From Crossaster papposus (taxonomy: Eukaryota; Echinodermata; Asteroidea; Velatida; Solasteridae), in assembly GCA_037893245.1 (NCBI GenBank), contig JBAIAA010000100.1, forward strand, positions 1 to 64,000: a stretch of 64,000 nucleotides of DNA, written 5' to 3'. Both the position numbers and the translations under genes were made by a program. A model generated the notes under the pieces. That model ran no database searches. It saw nothing but the letters and a program-made list of their open reading frames with translations, and was not told the DNA's origin. Positions 61,173 to 64,000 of the stretch are shown here, piece after piece; the stretch's first letter is position 1; every line of letters begins with the position of its first letter.

Positions 61173-63408
61173 AGAGTATTTGGGAGTGTTGTTAGTCAAT
61201 TTCGTGATCTGAAGGTAAATAGTGCCGAAAAGTGTTTGTTAGGCTCAATGGGCGCTATAGACCATTTGGGAGTGTTGTAAGTCAATTTTGTGATCTGACC
61301 GTGAAAAGTGCCAAAAAGTGTTTGTTAGGCTCAATGGGCGCTATAGAGCAGTTGGGAGTGTTGTTAGTCAATTTCGTGATCTTACGGTAAATAGTGCCGA
61401 AAAGTGTTTGTTAGGCTCAATGGGCGCTATAGAGCATTTGGGAGTGTTGTAAGTCAATTTCGTGATCTGACAGTGAAAAGTGCCGAAAAGTGTTTGTTAG
61501 GCTCAATGGGCGCTATAGAGCATTTGGGAGTGTTGTAAGTCAATTTTGTGATCTGACCGTGAAAAGTGCCAAAAAGTGTTTGTTAGGCTCAATGGGCGCT
61601 ATAGAGCATTTGGGAGTATTGTAAGTCAATTTCGTGATCTGAAGGTAAATAGTGCCGAAAAGTGTTTGTTAGGCTCAATGGGCGCTATAGACCATTTGGG
61701 GAGTGTTGGAAGTCCATTTTGTGATCTGAAGGTAAATAGTGCCAAAAAGTGTTTCTTACGCTCAATGGGCGCTATAAACCATTCTGGAGTGTTGTAAGTC
61801 CATTTCGTGATCTGAAGGTAAATAGTGCCGAAAAGTGTTTGTTAGGCTCAATGGGCTCTATAGACCATTTTGGAGTGTTGTTAGTCAATTTCGTGATCTG
61901 AAGGTAAATAGTGCCGAAAAGTGTTTGTTACGCTCAATGGGCGCTATAAACCATTTTGGAGTGTTGTAAGTCCATTTCGTGATCTGAAGGTAAATAGTGC
62001 CGAAAAGTGTTTGTTAGGCTCAATGGGCGCTATAGAGCATTTGGGAGTGTTGTTAGTCAATTTCGTGATCTGAAGGTAAATAGTGCCGAAAAGTGTTTGT
62101 TAGGCTCAATGGGCGCTATAGAGCATTTGGGAGTGTTGTAAGTCAATTTTGTGATCTGACCGTGAAAAGTGCCAAAAAGTGTTTGTTAGGCTCAATGGGC
62201 GCTATAGAGCAGTTGGGAGTGTTGTTAGTCAATTTCGTGATCTTACGGTAAATAGAGCCGAAAAGTGTTTGTTAGGCTTAATGGGCGCTATAGAGCATTT
62301 GGGAGTGTTGTAAGTCAATTTCGTGATCTGACAGTGGAAAAGTGCCGAAAAGTGTTTGTTAGGCTCAATGGGCTCTATAGACCATTTTGGAGTGTTGTTA
62401 GTCAATTTCGTGATCTGAAGGTAAATAGTGCCGAAAAGTGTTTGTTACGCTCAATGGGCTCTATAGACCATTTTGGAGTGTTGTTAGTCAATTTCGTGAT
62501 CTGAAGGTAAATAGTGCCGAAAAGTGTTTGTTAGGCTCAATGGGCGCTATAGAGCATTTGGGAGTGTTGTAAGTCAATTTCGTGATCTGACGGTGAAAAG
62601 TGCCGAAAAGTGTTTGTTAGGCTCAATGGGCTCTATAGACAATTTTGGAGTGTTGTTAGTCAATTTCGTGATCTGAAGGTAAATAGTGCCGAAAAGTGTT
62701 TGTTACGCTCAATGGGCGCTATAAACCATTTTGGAGTGTTGTAAGTCCATTTCGTGATCTGAAGGTAAATAGTGCCAAAAAGTGTTTGTTAGGCTCAATG
62801 GGCGCTATAGAGCATTTTGGAGTGTTGTAAGTCCATTTCGTGATCTGAAGGTAAATAGTGCCGAAAAGTGTTTGTTAGGCTCAATGGGCGCTATAGAGCA
62901 TTTTGGAGTGTTGTAAGTCCATTTCGTGATCTGAAGGTAAATAGTGCCAAAAAGTGTTTGTTAGGCTCAATGGGCGCTATAGAGCATTTGGGAGTGTTGT
63001 TAGTCAATTTCGTGATCTGACAGTGAAAAGTGCCCAAAAGTGTTTGTTAGGCTCAATGGGCGCTATAGAGCATTTGGGAGTGTTGTAAGTCAATTTTGTG
63101 ATCTGACCGTGAAAAGTGCCAAAAAGTGTTTGTTAGGCTCAATGGGCGCTATAGAGCATTTGGGAGTATTGTAAGTCAATTTTGTGATCTGAAGGTAAAT
63201 AGTGCCAAAAAGTGTTTCTTACGCTCAATGGGCGCTATAGAGCATTTTGGAGTGTCGTAAGTTCATTTCGTGATCTGAAGGTAAATAGTGCCGAAAAGTG
63301 TTTGTTAGGCTCAATGGGCGATATAGAGCATTTGGGAGTGTTGTAAGTCAATTTCGTGATCTGACGGTGAAAAGTGCCGAAAAGTGTTTGTTAGGCTCAA
63401 TGGGCGCT
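61173..63408 (+). repeat. 27-monomer higher-order unit, copy 2 (26 monomers)
   Basis: It follows copy 1 but lacks one GCCAAAAAG/GAGCATTTTGG monomer near 62000. GTGTCGTAAGTTC lies at 61017 in the preceding copy and at 63254 here. Minor indels occur at about 61698 (GGGGAG) and 62335 (CAGTGGAAAAG), and at about 63450 just past the end (GAAGTAAAAAG). Confidence 0.8.
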
Positions 63409-64000
63409 ATAGAGCATTTGGGAGTATTGTAAGTCAATTTCGTGATCTGAAGTAAAAAGTGCCGAAAGTGTTTGTTAGGCTCAATGGGCGCTATAGACCA
63501 TTTGGGAGTGTTGGAAGTCCATTTTGTGATCTGAAGGTAAATAGTGCCAAAAAGTGTTTCTTACGCTCAATGGGCGCTATAGAGCATTTTGGAGTGTTGT
63601 AAGTCCATTTCGTGATCTGAAGGTAAATAGTGCCGAAAAGTGTTTGTTTGGCTCAATGTGCGCTATAGAGCATTTGGGAGTGTTGTTAGTCAATTTCGTG
63701 ACCTGAAGGTAAATAGTACAGAAAAGTGTTTGTTAGGCTCAATGGGCGCTATAGACCATTTGGGAGTGTTGGAAGTCCATTTTGTGATCTGAAGGTATAT
63801 AGTGCCAAAAAGTGTTTCTTACGCTCAATGGGCGCTATAGACCATTTGGGAGTGTTGGAAGTCCATTTTGTGATCTGAAGGTAAATAGTGCCAAAAAGTG
63901 TTTCTTACGCTCAATGGGCGCTATAAACCATTCTGGAGTGTTGTAAGTCCATTTCGTGATCTGAAGGTAAATAGTGCCGAAAAGTGTTTGTAAGGCTCAA
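63409..64000 (+). repeat. End of window, still satellite
   Basis: The array continues to the last base in the order seen at 57.2-57.8 kb, including GTGACCTGAAGG and a private AGTACAGAAAAG variant near 63717 (AGTGCAG elsewhere). The array does not end inside the window, nor does it begin at base 1. Confidence 0.85.

Larger units (their letters stand above)
1..64000 (+). repeat. Satellite DNA array, 86-bp monomer, head to tail
   Basis: The landmark GTGATCTGA recurs about every 86 bases from the first base to the last, always on the plus strand; I saw no inverted copy. Taking it as position 1, further landmarks are AGTGCC (18-23), CTCAATGGGCGCTATAGA (41-58) and a GGAGTGTTGTAAGTC-like stretch (66-80). 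About 740 monomers fit in the window. Main variants are GAAGGTAAATAG versus GACNGTGAAAAG at 8-19, GCCG versus GCCA at 21-24, TTAGGCTC, TTACGCTC or CTTACGCTC around 36-43, AGAGCATTTGGG, AGACCATTTTGG or AAACCATTTTGG around 56-67, and GTAAGTCAA, GTTAGTCAA, GTAAGTCCA or GGAAGTCCA around 74-82. No spacer, gene or transposon interrupts it. Long homogeneous tandem arrays of this kind are typical of eukaryotic centromeric or heterochromatic satellites. The family and species are not recognised. Confidence 0.98.

Noticed and set aside
11971..64000. CENP-B box in the TTTCGTGATCTGACGG part of the monomer
   Set aside because: TTCG fits the start of the motif and GG the end, but the required A and the CGGG core are not aligned with the correct spacing. 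A partial match in a fixed repeat is not good evidence.
1..64000. CRISPR array
   Set aside because: Repeats and would-be spacers are not distinguishable: the entire 86 bp is repeated, with no unique spacers and no cas genes.

Overview
The whole 64 kb window is one uninterrupted satellite DNA array. The basic unit is 86 bp, repeated head to tail about 740 times, always in the same orientation. I found no protein-coding gene, RNA gene, transposon, CRISPR array or unique sequence. Every open reading frame I looked at is the repeat translated through successive frames. The window therefore comes from eukaryotic heterochromatin, most likely a centromeric, pericentromeric or other large satellite block. 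I do not recognise the satellite family and cannot name the species. The commonest differences between monomers are CpG-to-TpG or CpG-to-CpA changes. That fits a host that methylates DNA, such as a plant or vertebrate, but does not prove it.

Layout. Positions 1-11970 carry the same satellite with frequent one- or two-base insertions, as expected of unpolished long-read sequence. At 11970/11971 there is an abrupt join, where about 35 bp are repeated end to end. From 11971 onward monomers are almost always exactly 86 bp, and shared markers lie at exact multiples of 86 bp. A few single-base indels reappear from about 59.3 kb to the end.

Higher-order structure. The array is not one regular higher-order repeat. 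It is a patchwork of overlapping tandem duplications of different sizes: 37-mer (3182 bp; 12-16.4 kb), 13-mer (1118 bp; 18.3-20.2 kb), 34-mer (2924 bp; 21.2-27.1 kb), 45-mer (3870 bp; 25.0-32.7 kb), 22-mer (1892 bp; 35.0-38.4 kb), a triplicated 23-mer (1978 bp; 39.5-45.4 kb), an unrelated 23-mer (45.6-49.5 kb), 26-mer (about 2235 bp; 48.6-53.0 kb), 14-mer (1204 bp; 53.7-56.1 kb) and 27/26-mer (58.9-63.4 kb). Blocks are also shared over 6, 16 and 21 kb. Copies often differ from each other by gain or loss of whole monomers. This is the pattern expected of repeated unequal exchange or replication-slippage duplication in register with the 86-bp unit.

Nothing here encodes a protein system. The points of interest are the layered duplication history, inherited marker monomers (85 bp and 93 bp), the CpG-decay signature, a possible ancient half-monomer duplication, and the assembly join. 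All comparisons were made by eye. 'Identical' means no difference noticed, not an alignment result.
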